Part shown: positions 20,601-30,461 of the stretch, in pieces
Position numbering within the stretch: the first letter of the stretch is position 1
Layout: each line of letters starts with the position of its first letter
NCBI GenBank assembly: GCA_009731375.1
Contig: BJOX01000126.1
Span: forward strand, 480,284-544,283
Source: Paulinella micropora
Lineage: Eukaryota; Cercozoa; Imbricatea; Euglyphida
Direction: 5' to 3'
Length of the DNA: 64,000 nucleotides
Notes under the pieces: generated by a model
The model's database searches: none
Told to the model about the DNA's origin: nothing
The model's input: only the letters and a program-made list of their open reading frames with translations
Translations under genes and position numbers: made by a program

Positions 20601-22055
20601 GCCTCCCAGGAGGCTGGCCCACGGGGCGGGGGGAGGTGCGGGCGCAGGCGCGCCGGCGGGCGTGCCGCTCCAGGGTTCGAACAGATTCCCCACTAGGGTC
20701 GTTTTCGAGCGGTCGTGGACGCCGCGGCAGCGAGTTCCGTGACAACCATAGAAGACGTTGCCTCCGGCGCCCAGATACATGTAGGCGTTATTGCTTGTAT
20801 GATACATCGATGTATCAATCATAGGAGTAGTAATGCCTACCCCCTCCTCCTCGTCGTCGTCCACGGGTTGGTTCTGTTGTCTTGCGTGGCGTCTTTGTCT
20901 GCGTGCCTCGTGGACGAGGCACAGGCGCCCGCGCCTGTCGCGTGCCGTGCGCACGACAAAGAAGAGAGACCCCGACTTTCTGTCCTGCTCCAAGGACAGG
21001 GTGGACGTTCTGTCGCCCCATCCCTTGAGGATGAGGTCCAGTTTGCTGAGGATGGCGCGTTGGTGGTCGGAGATGACGGCCGGCGGCGGGGCGCGGGCCA
21101 GCCCGCCTTCACGCGCGCCGCCGCGGGCGGTTCGGCGCCCCGGCGCAGGCGGCGGCGGGGAGGGGAGCACGGTGACGGTGGCGGGACCGCGTGGAGAGTG
21201 GCTTGGGCAGTGTGTGCAAAATTCTTCGTAGCTGGGCAGAGGGAGAGGAGTGGCTCCCGCTCGCGTGAGGTCTTGTATCTTCTGAGATCCTGGGATTCGC
21301 CAGCAGCGCCTTTTGGAATAGACGCTGGGGTCGATGATGTTGCCGCTGTTTTTGGTGTGTTTGTAGAGCGGCAAGGAGGCGTTGAAGCGGAGCCTGGAAG
21401 CCACGAGGCTCCCCAGCTCGGGCGGGGCCGCCGGAGCGGGGTCCTGGACCTTGAGCAGCCAGTGCTGGACAAAGTCGCCTGCGTCGTGCACCGACTGGAA
21501 GACGACGTTGGGGAAGGCGACGTGGAACGAGTTTTTATACCAGCAGCCTGTGTTGTGTACGTCTGGGGGGCACGCGCGCCCAAAGTCGTGGCAGTGCATG
21601 TCGTCGGCGGCCGACGCCGCGAGCCCGAGCCCGGCCAGAGCGAGGCCTACTGCGTCTCGGAGTGCGTGCAGGCGCTGCTGGGACTCTGCGTCGGGCCCGG
21701 TACCCTGCGAATACCATTCTAGGTCCAGGTAGAGTGCGCACGAGTCGGTGATGATGACAAAGAAGCTGCGCTCCATCTCGTGGAAGCAGCTGTAAATCTC
21801 GCGATAAAAGGTTTGGGCGTCGGGGCAGGAGCCAAACAGGTGGCGCTCGGCTCGCTGAGCCTTGCCCAGCGAGTCGGGGCCGGGGGGCAAGTTCAGTTTA
21901 TAGAAAAAGGTGTGCTGCAGCTCTTGGCCCTTGGCCAAGCAGGCCTCTCCTGGGAACGAGCCCTTGCCGCTCGATTCGAAGAGTTGGATGGGTTTGGGCA
22001 GATTGCGCGTGATCGTGACGACGCGGGGCGGTCGCCTCGCTCCATGGGCAGACAT
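20600..22055 (-). CDS. PrimPol/UL52-type primase segment of the same gene
   Basis: Starts at ATG 22055 (an upstream GTG at 22079 is less likely). The archaeo-eukaryotic primase motifs are in order: motif I LYLDLEWYS (DxE metal ligands, as in PrimPol), motif II KNSFHVAFP (SxH), motif III IDPSVYSKRRCWRIPGSQK. A later AYMYLGAGGNVFYGCHGTRC resembles the UL52-type zinc region. Family function: primer synthesis at the replication fork. The frame stays open to 20097, but from about 20600 the convincing sequence (acidic patch, zinc pair, helicase) is in a different frame, so one frameshift separates primase and helicase. The break lies in GC- and G-run-rich DNA (20580-20650). Primase and origin-binding-type helicase joined in one protein occur in some large DNA viruses, which supports reading this as one broken gene. 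Confidence 0.82.
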
Positions 22056-22259
22056 GCGGGGAAGCTGTTCTCCCCTCACTTTTTGCGCGGTCCGCGCACC
22101 CCTGCCCCCTTGCTCCGTGTCGGCGCCCTCGTGGCCGGGCTGGGGCTCACGTCCTTTTTTGTTTTGGTGCTAGTAGTTATGTACAAGCCGTAAGGCACCT
22201 CCTCCCGCGTCCCCTCCCCACCCCAATTCTGCCAGCTTGCCCGCGAGCGAATTGGGAAG

Positions 22260-22301
<42 letters not shown>

Positions 22302-22355
22302 AAGGGGGTGGGGGGAGCAGGGGAGACAGTTTTTGCGGGGAGAGGGCGGTTGGAA

Positions 22356-22410
<55 letters not shown>

Positions 22411-22413
22411 ATC
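22056..22413. other. Intergenic: GA array and G/C palindromic run
   Basis: GA array at 22261-22298. A G run (22357-22382) is followed directly by a C run (22383-22410), giving a nearly perfect palindrome of about 50 bp. Such a run may be a real hairpin or an artefact of joining two contigs that ended in poly-G. Confidence 0.7.
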
Positions 22414-22833
22414 ATGCGTCCCGCCACACACGGCGGCTTCCCCTGCGTGCCGAGGTACGTTCCAGAAAAAAGCGAGGAAATGAGCAGCGGCGCCCAACAT
22501 TCTCTCTCACGCGCGCGCGAGCGGGGGCAAGAGGAGGCGCAAGAGAAGGAGGAGGATTTGAAGATCCAGTCCTTCACCCGCGGCCACGATCGATACGTGA
22601 AGCCTTACCTGCTGAGCAAGGCCACACGGCTGTCGCTTGTGCGCAGCGCCTGGGGCACGGGGAAGAAGTATGCGCTGCCGGGGGGGCATGCTGCCCCCCG
22701 AACCCCCCCTGCTCTCCCTTCCAGCCCGCGCCGGCGGGCTGGGGGGGAGAGCGCCCCACCCCCCCCCGTTTGTTTTAAACAGCCCAGAAAAAAATTGAGG
22801 GCGCGTCTGTTGTTACACAGACACAGACACTGA
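22414..22833 (+). CDS. Hypothetical small basic protein
   Basis: Open from ATG 22414, directly after the C run, for 139 codons. The middle part looks coding and charged (EEAQEKEEDLKIQSF, RYVKPYLLSKATRLSLV). The last third is translation of the hairpin repeat at 22681-22756, so a natural end may have been lost. No family is recognised. It could be an N-terminal remnant of a longer gene or chance. Confidence 0.3.
   Translation: MRPATHGGFPCVPRYVPEKSEEMSSGAQHSLSRARERGQEEAQEKEEDLKIQSFTRGHDRYVKPYLLSKATRLSLVRSAWGTGKKYALPGGHAAPRTPPALPSSPRRRAGGESAPPPPVCFKQPRKKLRARLLLHRHRH
22681..22756. repeat. Dispersed hairpin element with CATGCTGCCCC head
   Basis: GGGGGGCATGCTGCCCCCC is followed by a long stem: outer arms GCTCTCCC (22711-22718) and GGGAGAGC (22745-22752), inner arms CCAGCCCGC (22721-22729) and GCGGGCTGG (22734-22742), loop GCCG. 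As RNA, the TT/GG positions between the arms can pair as G-U, giving a stem of about 19 bp. Related elements lie at 27046-27110 and 31846-31890. Confidence 0.75.
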
Positions 22834-22852
22834 AAAACAAGCCTTGTACTTC

Positions 22853-23958
22853 ATGCCGAAAGAGAAAAAGAAGGCAGTGGACCCGACAGCACGCCAGGAC
22901 GATAAGGAATGCACCGGTCGGCAGCTGGACGAGGTTGCAGAAAGTACAGGAGCAAGCATTGATTTTCCGGACAAGGCTAGCACCAGGGGCGAACTGCTTT
23001 CCGCCCTGGACCTCAGCGTTTTGGCCACCATCCCCGACACTAAGGAGCACACGTTTGTGTTGCAGGGCAAAACGCTGGTGGCAACGCTCGAGGCCCAGTA
23101 CACGGAAACCGCTCAGACAGCCAGCTTCAAGCTCCCGCCTGGCCTGGTCGTGCGAGTACCTGCGCTGTTCTCACCCGCGCTGTTCTCACCCGGCGCGCTG
23201 CTGTGGTGCCCACTGCAGGAGCCCAGCCTCACCGCCCGTTCCCAAACCAAGGTAGCCAAGGTTGGAGACAAGCGCGTGGCGGCGGCTACAGTCACCTACG
23301 CTCTGCCCGAGGGGTGACTGGCGTGGCCCATTGCAAAGGACGACTGTACTTGACAGGCCCTACGGTGTGCGGCGTGGTTGTAATGTGGGCTCTAGCCCGA
23401 CAACACAGCATGCCCGTGCGAGTCGCGGTCGGAGGGGTGAATGGGTCCAGGAATGGGGCCGAACGGGTGCTGCGCCCGGAGGCGGAGCTTAAGTCCCTCC
23501 TGTGCGCCCTGCGCGCTCAGCAGTTGGAGTGTGACTTGATCTTAGCCCCCGCGCTCGCGACGCCAGAGCTTGCCAGTAGTGTCCAACCCGCCAGCGCGGG
23601 TGGCCTGCAAACGCCAATTGACAAGCAGCTGCAGAAGCTTTGCGCACGTGTTGCCAAAGTGTCTGGGCGCGGGGCCTTTCAGTCTCGCCTAGAAGAACTA
23701 CGGGTTTCCCTGCAGCCCCACGTCTTGCTCGCGTTGCGCGGCAGCGCCCAGGCGCTCGAGGTTTGGTGGCAGGGCTTCTGCACAGAGCTATTAGCTGGGT
23801 ACAGACGACAGTTGGTGTATCTAGGTCACATTATCTTATCCTTGCCCCAGCAGGCCAACTCACAGGTTCTGGCGATGTCCAAGCAGCAGCAACACGAACA
23901 CGTAGAAGCTGTGGCGGTTTGGCACCGTCGTCTGGGTGAGGCCTTGCAAACAGATTAA
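22853..23958 (+). pseudogene. Unrecognised gene, frame broken near 23310
   Basis: The first part runs from ATG 22853 to TGA 23315 (MPKEKKKAVDPTARQDDKEC start; LDLSVLATIPDTKEHTFVLQ). The second convincing stretch is in another frame from about 23300 to 23958 (RLYLTGPTVCGVVVMWALAR, LEVWWQGFCTELLAGYRRQL). The switch lies at a GGGG run (23311-23314), so a one-base indel is the simplest explanation. A 15 bp tandem duplication (GCTGTTCTCACCCGC) sits at 23165-23194. There is no recognisable domain. The C-terminal half is helical and Leu/Gln-rich. Confidence 0.5.
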
Positions 23959-23999
23959 AGGCCTCTCTCCCCCCTCCCTCCCTCTTCTCCTCCTCCCTC

Positions 24000-24009
24000 N
24001 NNNNNNNNN
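24000..24009. other. 10-N assembly join
   Basis: Preceded by a CT-rich stretch; it lies between two gene fragments. Confidence 1.
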
Positions 24010-24095
24010 TTGTGGAGATTTGCCTCCTTTCTTTTGTTGTTTTTCTTTTCTCTTGAGTAAATTGGAGCCACGCTATACACAAGAAAAAACCCGAC

Positions 24096-24647
24096 ATGTC
24101 AGTGCGCGAGCCCCCTCGGCCCGACAAGGCCGAGCTTAAGCAGCCCGCCGCAGTCCGAACAAATCGGTCGCCTGCCGAGATACAATTACATCGCCGTGGC
24201 ATCAGCATCTTGCTGGGGGGCATGCTGGGCGACCTCAAGCCGGGAGCAGACCAGACCGCCGCGGGGCTTACCGGCAAGCGGCATGCTGCTATGATGCTGT
24301 GCCTGTTAGACACGCTCGTGTCGACCCAGCGCGGCCAATTAGTAAACCCTAGCAAGCTGCGCCAGAGCTTTGACCGCGAGCTGCGCCAGAGCTTTGACCG
24401 CGGTCAGCCAGCTGGTGACTGCGCCCCCCTTTTGCGCACGGCCCCCGTCGCTATCAAGTACCACGACAACGCCAGGCTGTGTCTGCTGGCGGCGTACGTG
24501 CAGAGCAGAACGACGCACGAGCACCCGGCGACGTTCCAGTGCGCAATGGTTTTTTCTTTTATCCTCTATCGCGCGCTGCGCCGCGTGGAAAGACGAACTG
24601 TCTGGCTGAATCCTTCTATGCAGCGACAACAACTCGCTGGCAGCTGA
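24096..24647 (+). CDS. N-terminal part of a broken long gene
   Basis: ATG 24096, preceded by A-rich leader AAGAAAAAACCCGAC. It contains an 8-residue tandem duplication (LRQSFDRE then LRQSFDRG, 24 bp at 24358-24405) and a helical region (KRHAAMMLCLLDTLVSTQRG). It stops in the +3 frame, but frame +1 becomes open at 24610 and continues the coding-like text (DNNSLAAEINLELAG) into the next fragment, so one frameshift near 24610-24625 probably splits a single gene that runs to 26600. No domain is recognised here. Confidence 0.5.
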   Translation: MSVREPPRPDKAELKQPAAVRTNRSPAEIQLHRRGISILLGGMLGDLKPGADQTAAGLTGKRHAAMMLCLLDTLVSTQRGQLVNPSKLRQSFDRELRQSFDRGQPAGDCAPLLRTAPVAIKYHDNARLCLLAAYVQSRTTHEHPATFQCAMVFSFILYRALRRVERRTVWLNPSMQRQQLAGS

Positions 24648-24669
24648 AATCAACCTAGAACTGGCCGGC

Positions 24670-25452
24670 ATGTGCGCGGACGACAAGGCCTGGCTAAAGC
24701 AGCATGGGTGTCACGACCATGACGAGCTGCACCGAGATTTTCCCTCGGTTCTTATGGCTGACGTTGTCAGACTGGTCAGCAGCCAGCCAGGTTCCAGATG
24801 GAACTGGCGTGCGGCCGGCTTCTTGAACACACGCACCGGATCTGCGCGGATCGATCTCGATCTCACCAACCGTCTAGACGCTCTGGCTGTGTGTTTGCAC
24901 TTGGTGTACTTCTGGGATGGTTCCCTCCTGCTTTCGCAGGATAGGTTTGAGCAGGCCCGGAGGAAATTCGCCCGCTCTGCTCTGTCCGGTGGCGCCGGCT
25001 GCGTCGTCGCCATACTAGTATATCAGCTAGTGGGGGCGTTCGACGGCCTCGGCGTTGTTGCCGAGGAGGAGGAAACCTCGATCCCCCCCGCCTGGTTCCT
25101 GACGCTTTTTCAGGCTTCCCCCGACTCAATCACCAAACTCCCCGGTATCGTCGGTGGGCTACTGACAGTAGCGGCAGTAACGGGCCCCGCGGGGCAGATT
25201 CAGTGCACGGGTAGCGACTGGTTCGAAATGCTCTTTGGTTTTCAGGAAAGGACTAATGCTAGCTCTCGCCATTCTTCTTCTTCTTCCGAAATAGACAACC
25301 ACGCGTGGAACAAAGCACAGTACGAACTGTATGACCGTCAAATAGGAAAAAACGAGGAGAATGTCTTTTTCTTGAGGCATCAGGTTCTGGGCCAACCACG
25401 GAGACTATTTGTCGCGGGCGACTTCGAGGTACCGACGCTTCAGGAATTGTGA
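24670..25452 (+). CDS. Middle part of the broken gene, ends at in-frame TGA
   Basis: Open from 24610 in frame +1; first Met at 24670. Text such as RLVSSQPGSRWNWRAAGFLN and YQLVGAFDGLGVVAEEEET looks coding, but I do not recognise a domain. It ends at TGA 25450-25452. The same frame continues on the other side of the stop without delay (EEVLALANGRV) into the conserved domain, and the residues before the stop (FVAGDFEVPTLQEL) look like the start of that domain. The TGA is therefore most likely a nonsense mutation inside one gene. Confidence 0.55.
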   Translation: MCADDKAWLKQHGCHDHDELHRDFPSVLMADVVRLVSSQPGSRWNWRAAGFLNTRTGSARIDLDLTNRLDALAVCLHLVYFWDGSLLLSQDRFEQARRKFARSALSGGAGCVVAILVYQLVGAFDGLGVVAEEEETSIPPAWFLTLFQASPDSITKLPGIVGGLLTVAAVTGPAGQIQCTGSDWFEMLFGFQERTNASSRHSSSSSEIDNHAWNKAQYELYDRQIGKNEENVFFLRHQVLGQPRRLFVAGDFEVPTLQEL

Positions 25453-25458
25453 GAAGAA

Positions 25459-26600
25459 GTGTTGGCGCTAGCTAATGGCAGAGTGCGGCCTGTAGCTGCC
25501 AGGGAGCCAGACGAGGAAATGTGCGAGATGATAGGAAAAATGATGGGACAATCACTTGAAGCTAGCAAAGCAGAAAGTAGGAGAGCTATGGAATATTCTG
25601 AGTCCTATAAGGCTTCCGCCCTGCGCGCCTGGATCAGGGCAGGCACTGCCCCTGTCAGGCTTTCCGTCTCGCACCGAGTCACCGACTCCGTCTTTAACGA
25701 GCATTGTGACGAGGCGAACAACGGAGCTGTCTTCCAGGTAGCGTCTCAATTCAATTGCCTCGAATTTGTAAACCCCCAACAAACGCCTGGGCACGGTATC
25801 ACTTGCTATTACCAAGATCACACGCAGGGGCCGAACTGCGCCCTGGCCGAAGCCCCCGCCCTAGCCCCCGCCCTGTTCTACCGGCAGTACTCCCGGGAGA
25901 AATCCAATGTTCAGCTCAATACCCTCGGCGGGGTTATCGAACTGCTGCAACAGAAGCTGCCCAAGCAAAACAAGCGGAACCGCGACTTTCTTCGCGTCAG
26001 TAATGGCTACGCCTTCTGCCGCGCCAAGAACATGCGAGCCATCGCGGATTACCTACAAACCAAAGCCAGCGAGGAAGACAAGAAACAAATACGGGGCGCC
26101 AGCAAGTAGGGCTGGTGACGAACGCCGAGGTGCCGTTTGCGGAACGCAAAGGAAACCTGTTCGTGCTCCGGCCCGGCAGCTTTGATGGGCAATCGTGGGA
26201 GGAAAAAGGGGTCCAGCTTGTACAGCAGGTCCTGTGTTCTGCCCTGGGCAGAGCGTGTGCCGCCGAGAACGAAGAAGACAAGCCTGCGTGGTACCCGCTG
26301 GCCAGGCTGGTGCTTGAAGCTCAGTACGAAGCGACCTTGTTCTTCGCGCTGCGGCGCTATCTGCAACAGTGGCGCGGCGGACTACGCCGCCCGGTAAAGG
26401 TCTACTTAACATGTGTGGGCGGTGGTGTGTCTGGTAACCGGCGCAAAGACATTGCAGCTGCGATCCAACACGCGATCGCCGAAATGCAGAAGATACAGGT
26501 TCCCACCCTAACAGACGGGAGGCCCGCGCTGGACATCTGCGTGCTTCATTACCTGCAGTTCGACCCTTTCTATCAACAAAACGTACGAAACCCGAGCTAG
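25459..26600 (+). pseudogene. Conserved ASQFN/TQGP/GGGVxGN-family domain, frame broken
   Basis: The first part (to TAG 26107) has VASQFNCLEFVNP (about 25738-25775), GITCYYQDHTQGPNCALA (about 25797-25850), ALFYRQYS and NGYAFC. The second part, in another frame from about 26100 to 26600, has LVLEAQYEATLFFALRR and VYLTCVGGGVSGNRRKDI. I recognise this order of motifs from a widespread family of uncharacterised proteins of bacteria and some eukaryotes. The glycine-rich GGGVxGN loop and the preceding hydrophobic strand are reminiscent of macrodomain-type nucleotide-binding folds, but that is a guess. The frameshift lies near GGGGC at 26092. With the upstream TGA, the gene carries at least two or three lesions. 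Confidence 0.6.
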
Positions 26601-26602
26601 TG

Positions 26603-26940
26603 TCGAAACAAGAGAAGCGCTAGCTTGATGAGATCTAGCGCTATAGCTAAGAGAACAAAGGAGAGTTCGGGCTGGGTGGCCAAGACCAGAATGCCTAGCA
26701 CAAGCATGGTCGTGAAACCGCCCAAGTGAAGCGAGTAGAACAGGCGCTGGCCACCAGAGACGCTCTGGGATAACCGTTAGCAGACTTCTGGTTGACCTTT
26801 CAGGAGGTACGGCTACAAAAACCAGTAATAGAGCGGCAAGGATGGTAATGCTAGCCAGCGTGGTGTACACAAGACCCGGCGGACTGATTTCTCCCCCGTC
26901 TAAATTTAATATTATATAGTCAGAAGCAGGAACGGGGCAT
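26603..26940 (-). pseudogene. Small multi-pass membrane protein remnant
   Basis: Minus strand. One frame gives PPGLVYTTLASITILAALLL (about 26880-26820). A second frame gives LGGFTTMLVLGILVLATQ and LSFVLLAIALDLIKLALLLF, ending at TAG 26598-26600. This makes three hydrophobic segments in order across two frames. No in-frame ATG precedes the first segment. TATATAATATTA (26907-26918, minus strand) lies just upstream. It is tail-to-tail with the gene ending at 26600. Probably a broken gene for a protein of about 110 residues; family unknown. Confidence 0.45.
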
Positions 26941-27045
26941 AACAAGGTTCATGAGCTATCAGCGTGTGTGTTTGCTTTGTGTCGAGAATGTATAATTGTT
27001 TTAAATTAAAAGCCCAACATTGTCTTACTTGTTGTGCCACATCCA

Positions 27046-27110
27046 GGGGAACATGCTGCCCCCCCCCCTTCTCTCCCAGAGTTATAGCAGCGGGCTGGGT
27101 GGAGAGAAGG
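27046..27110. repeat. Dispersed hairpin element, second copy
   Basis: GGGGAACATGCTGCCCCCCC is followed by arms CCTTCTCTCC (27067-27076) and GGAGAGAAGG (27101-27110), with CAGCGGGCTGGG inside. It has the same head and layout as 22681-22756 but a different outer-arm sequence, so the arms co-vary. Confidence 0.7.
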
Positions 27111-27183
27111 AGGGAAAAAAGGGAAAGTGTTAAGAAGGTATTGTTTTCAAACAAGAGCAAGGGAAAGGGGCCTCTGTTTTAAA

Positions 27184-27677
27184 ATGTCGGAACAAACCGT
27201 GAATGCCGCCCTGCGCAGTTTTGTACAAGATCTCGGCAAAAAATTTTATACTGATAGAACGGTCCGTATTACTTGGCAGAATAGAGCCTGTCTTGGGTTT
27301 ACTTGAGGCCCGGCTTGAAAGTGAAGCTGGCTACGAAAAGGCACAAGCGGCAGCTCTGGCTTGTTTGGGGCAGCTTCGTAGCGAGCTGGCGAACGAAAGT
27401 ATATACGACTGCCAAAGTAATGGAAGGCAACATAACAAAAAAACCCTCAGGCTGGAACGAGTTTTTCAAATTCCATGAGCTAGGCCTCTATCCTGCTCCA
27501 GAACCCCAGCCAGACCAAGAAGAAAAATGGGACCTAAACAACCCCGACGAAGCCTTTGTGCGTCGTGTATGCGCCTGGAGCCAGGTGTCGGCCAAAATCT
27601 CGGACAACGGGACAAAGGGCTTTGACCCAGCGCAAGCATGGATGTATGTTTGGGACTGCTTTCGGATTCCTTCATAA
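27184..27677 (+). pseudogene. Unrecognised small gene broken in three frames
   Basis: ATG 27184 opens a 41-codon frame (SEQTVNAALRSFVQDLGKKF). Coding-like text continues in a second frame (LLEARLESEAGYEKAQAAAL, 27290-27410) and a third (KPSGWNEFFKFHELGLYPAP to 27677). The three pieces are contiguous and non-overlapping, so a protein of about 165 residues broken by two frameshifts is the simplest reading. No domain is recognised. GGCCTCTGTTTTAAA precedes the ATG. Confidence 0.45.
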
Positions 27678-27878
27678 TTCATGTTATTAACAACTACCTT
27701 TAGCCTCGTCGTAGACATTTGTGGTCCTGGTGCTCCTCCGTAAACCTGCGTCAAAATCGGGCGCAGAGGAGGGAGGGGGGGGGGGGCAGGGAATGCAGAG
27801 TAAGAGAGAAAAGCACCTCCTCACATCGCTCTTTGCTTCTTTTGTTTCTTCTCTGTTTCTAAAAAGAGCCAAAAGCAT
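27678..27878. other. Intergenic
   Basis: Short spacer with a G12 run (27776-27787); no gene seen. Confidence 0.6.
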
Positions 27879-28478
27879 ATGTCTACTGGATCTGATCTAA
27901 TTATCCAAAAACTGTTAACTTTCGTACTCGAGTATGCGGAAAATCCCGAAGAAGCCGCGCGTGCGGACGATGATGTGCCAACGTACCTTTGTGCGGACGA
28001 TGATGTGCCAACGTACCTTTGTGCGGACGATGAGGTGCCAACGTACCTTTGTGCGAACGATGAGGTGGGCGCCCACACGCTAGCAGCGTGTGGGCAAATG
28101 CAAGTAAAACCCAACTTACCTAGCGCGGAGCTTAGTGCTTTAATCCGGTCGTTTCTGGGACTCTATGAAGTACCAAACTTTCACGCCGCCTGGCCCGGCG
28201 AATACCGCCGGCCAGAGTCGAAGGAGTCCAAAGTCGCGCGGCCAAACAATGTGCTAGCGTACCTTTGCGCGGGCGAGGTGGATCGCCGAGTGCTGAAAGA
28301 GATGGTAAGGGCCGCGCGAAGTTACCGTCGGGACGCGAATACCGACATCAGATTCAGCCCCCTGTGGTCTCCGGCGCCCGGTTCTGCTGCCTATCAAAAT
28401 TTGACTCCAGCTGTATACTGGAGGTCACTGGTCGATACGGTCGCGCTTACCGTCGCGACCGGGCGCTCGCAAGCCTAG
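27879..28478 (+). CDS. N-terminal part of LRR paralogue 1, with 27-nt repeats
   Basis: ATG 27879, 199 codons. Residues about 28-65 are four tandem copies of a 9-residue unit (ADDDVPTYLC, last copy diverged) encoded by 27-nt repeats at 27964-28065. The region ALIRSFLGLYEVPNFHAAWP (28135-28195) recurs at 32536. The end (RSLVDTVALTVATGRSQA) aligns in character with the pre-LRR part of the paralogue at 35.2-36.7 kb, and the following LRR region is in another frame overlapping this ORF. Probably one gene with a frameshift near 28450-28480; two overlapping genes are the alternative. Confidence 0.55.
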   Translation: MSTGSDLIIQKLLTFVLEYAENPEEAARADDDVPTYLCADDDVPTYLCADDEVPTYLCANDEVGAHTLAACGQMQVKPNLPSAELSALIRSFLGLYEVPNFHAAWPGEYRRPESKESKVARPNNVLAYLCAGEVDRRVLKEMVRAARSYRRDANTDIRFSPLWSPAPGSAAYQNLTPAVYWRSLVDTVALTVATGRSQA

Positions 28479-29998
28479 CCCTGTCGGCGGCGGACAGCGC
28501 GCCCCGCCGACATTTCACGGTCCTGACCACGCACGAAATTTGGTATTTTCCTTTTCGCGGTGGGGGACAGCCAGTCGTGAGCATAAAGCATCTGTGCTTG
28601 CACAGCCTAACGTTTTCGCTAACAAGGAAGGAGATCTTTTGGATTTTTAATGACAGGGTGAGCGACCTCCGCCTTCTCAAAACCAGGGTGACGCCTCGGG
28701 GGGCGGCCAAATTTTGCGTGGTGGACGGCAAAAAGCTTCACACGTTTATTTTTACCATGTGTCCTAGTGACGCCAAGGGCGTACGCCGTAGACGCGTGCT
28801 AGAGCTGACAATCAGGGACTGCCCAAAATTGAAGCATGTAGATGCATCCGCGCCGTTTCCCCGGACCCTAAAACTGAGTGTGCGTGCCTCGACACCGTTT
28901 CCAGCCGTCGATAAGTTGCTTGTGGCTGTCGGGGGGCGGGCGCGCGTTACAGTGGAAGACTACCCGGCCAAGAAACTTTGCATTCTCAGCAGCACTCTGG
29001 CAGGGAGTGTGCCGCTGACAGGCCTAGAGTTAGAGGTGCTTAGGAGCGGCGTGCAGGAAACGAAAATGGATATAGGCGGCGAGTCGCTGGACATTGTTTC
29101 TATGCGTTTGAGGCAGTTACCAGAACTGTATCGCGTCGAGCTGAGCCTTGCTTGCGTTCGGACCCGCCTGTTCTCGGCGAACCTGGAGGCCTGCCGCCAA
29201 CTATCGGAGCTGGAGTTCCCCCAAGAACTGCAGTACAATGGACTCTCGGTTAGCGCTGTGTCCCTAGCACGCCTCAGCCAGCTCCGGCTGCCCACCGGCT
29301 GGCGAGCAGCCGGTGGCTGCTATAGTGTGGACGTCCGTTGTTGTGCACAGCTGAAGCACATCACGCTGGGCGGGCCCGACCTGTCCCGGGCTACTGCCAG
29401 AACACCACCCCCACAAGCCCGGACGGAGCCCTACCATATAGTAGACATTCACGTTGCCGTTTGTGCCGGCCTTGAGCGCATAGACACCGACGACTGGGCA
29501 GACCACAAGCAAGCCGCGGCCCTCGCCCCAGGCCAGCCGCCGAGATCTGGTAGCACGTCAAAGACGGCGCTGCCGAAACTCAGGTTGCTCATCCAGGACT
29601 GCCCGGAGTTAAAGGAAATCTGTTTACAGCACCTGTTTGTCAGGGGCGGGCGCGGGCTAAGGCAGCATCTGGGCGCGATAGAGATAGACATAATATTATC
29701 TGACTGTCCCAAGCTAGAGAAGATCCAACTGCCCGACGGACTGAGTGCGCGCAGTGCAACCCTGCACTTGGACGAAGCCCCGAAATTCTGTCATGAGATC
29801 CTGCCCGCTAACTGGCGAATCGACGAAGAGGTGCAGATCATTCTTCCTTATGTTACGCGGCGCGAGGGCCGCGTGCAGTGGCGGGGCTTACACATTCTAG
29901 TCAGAGGTCTCAGAGCAAGCGGCGACGGAACAGATTCAGAAGACTCAGCAGACGAATCTGATTCAGAAGGAGGCGAGGCAGGAAAAAGAGAACTTTAA
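28479..29998 (+). CDS. Leucine-rich-repeat protein (paralogue 1)
   Basis: The frame is open from 28265 to TAA 29998, but the unique coding part begins about 28480; the first in-frame ATG after that is 28758. It contains irregular LRRs of the form Lxhxh(D/x)Cxx L(K/E)xI, for example LELTIRDCPKLKHVDA, VDVRCCAQLKHITLGG, LLIQDCPELKEICLQ and IILSDCPKLEKIQLPDGL. The C-terminus is acidic (DGTDSEDSADESDSEGGEAG). LRR arcs normally bind proteins; I see no F-box. It is homologous to 35.2-36.7 kb. AATAAA overlaps the stop codon region (29995-30002). Confidence 0.75.
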
Positions 29999-30461
29999 TA
30001 AATTCAGAACCAGGCTTGTTTTCTTTCGATCTGTAGGCCTTTGTCGTCATCATGGGCCTGCCCCAACTATTTTTTACAAACTAGAACAGGGGAGGGGGGG
30101 CGAAGCTGCAAGAAATAAATAATTTTCTGAAAAGACAGCACCCGTAGCAGTCCTTTCTCGCGTGATACGGCCGAAAAGGGCAGTGCGTCTTAGTCTTCCC
30201 GGGAAAACGTCCGGTTTCTCGGCTAGCCTCCGGAACGGCCGTAAGCGCGAATTTGGCGCCAATGTCTACTTGCGCAAAAACCCCGCACAGGCGCCCAAAA
30301 GCCGCCCGCGAAGTGTTGTGTGGAGGGGGGGGGCGCCCCCCCCCCCCCTTTGTTTTCTTCTTTTTTGCGCACTAGTTTTAGTGAGTGATCGTGGCTAGAA
30401 CTAGAAACTCCTAGCGAAAAAAGAAAGAGAGAGTTGTGTTTTGTGTGGCAAAGTGCTCTAA
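29999..30461. other. Intergenic holding regulatory module B1
   Basis: Separates LRR paralogue 1 from the next plus-strand gene. It contains the module at 30160-30310 and a G/C run (30325-30350). No gene is supported. Confidence 0.6.
30160..30310. promoter_or_regulatory. hr-like module B1
   Basis: In order: GATACGGCCGAAAAGGGCAG (iteron variant), CTTCCCGGGAA (30196-30203 region), an inverted-repeat block CGTCCGG/CCGGAACG, GTAAGCGCGA, TTGGCGCCAA (30253-30262), TTGCGCAA (30270-30277), then a CA-rich tail. The same order occurs at 32671-32800 and 33052-33180. TTTGGCGC matches the E2F consensus and TTGCGCAA the C/EBP consensus; use of these factors is inference. Confidence 0.65.
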
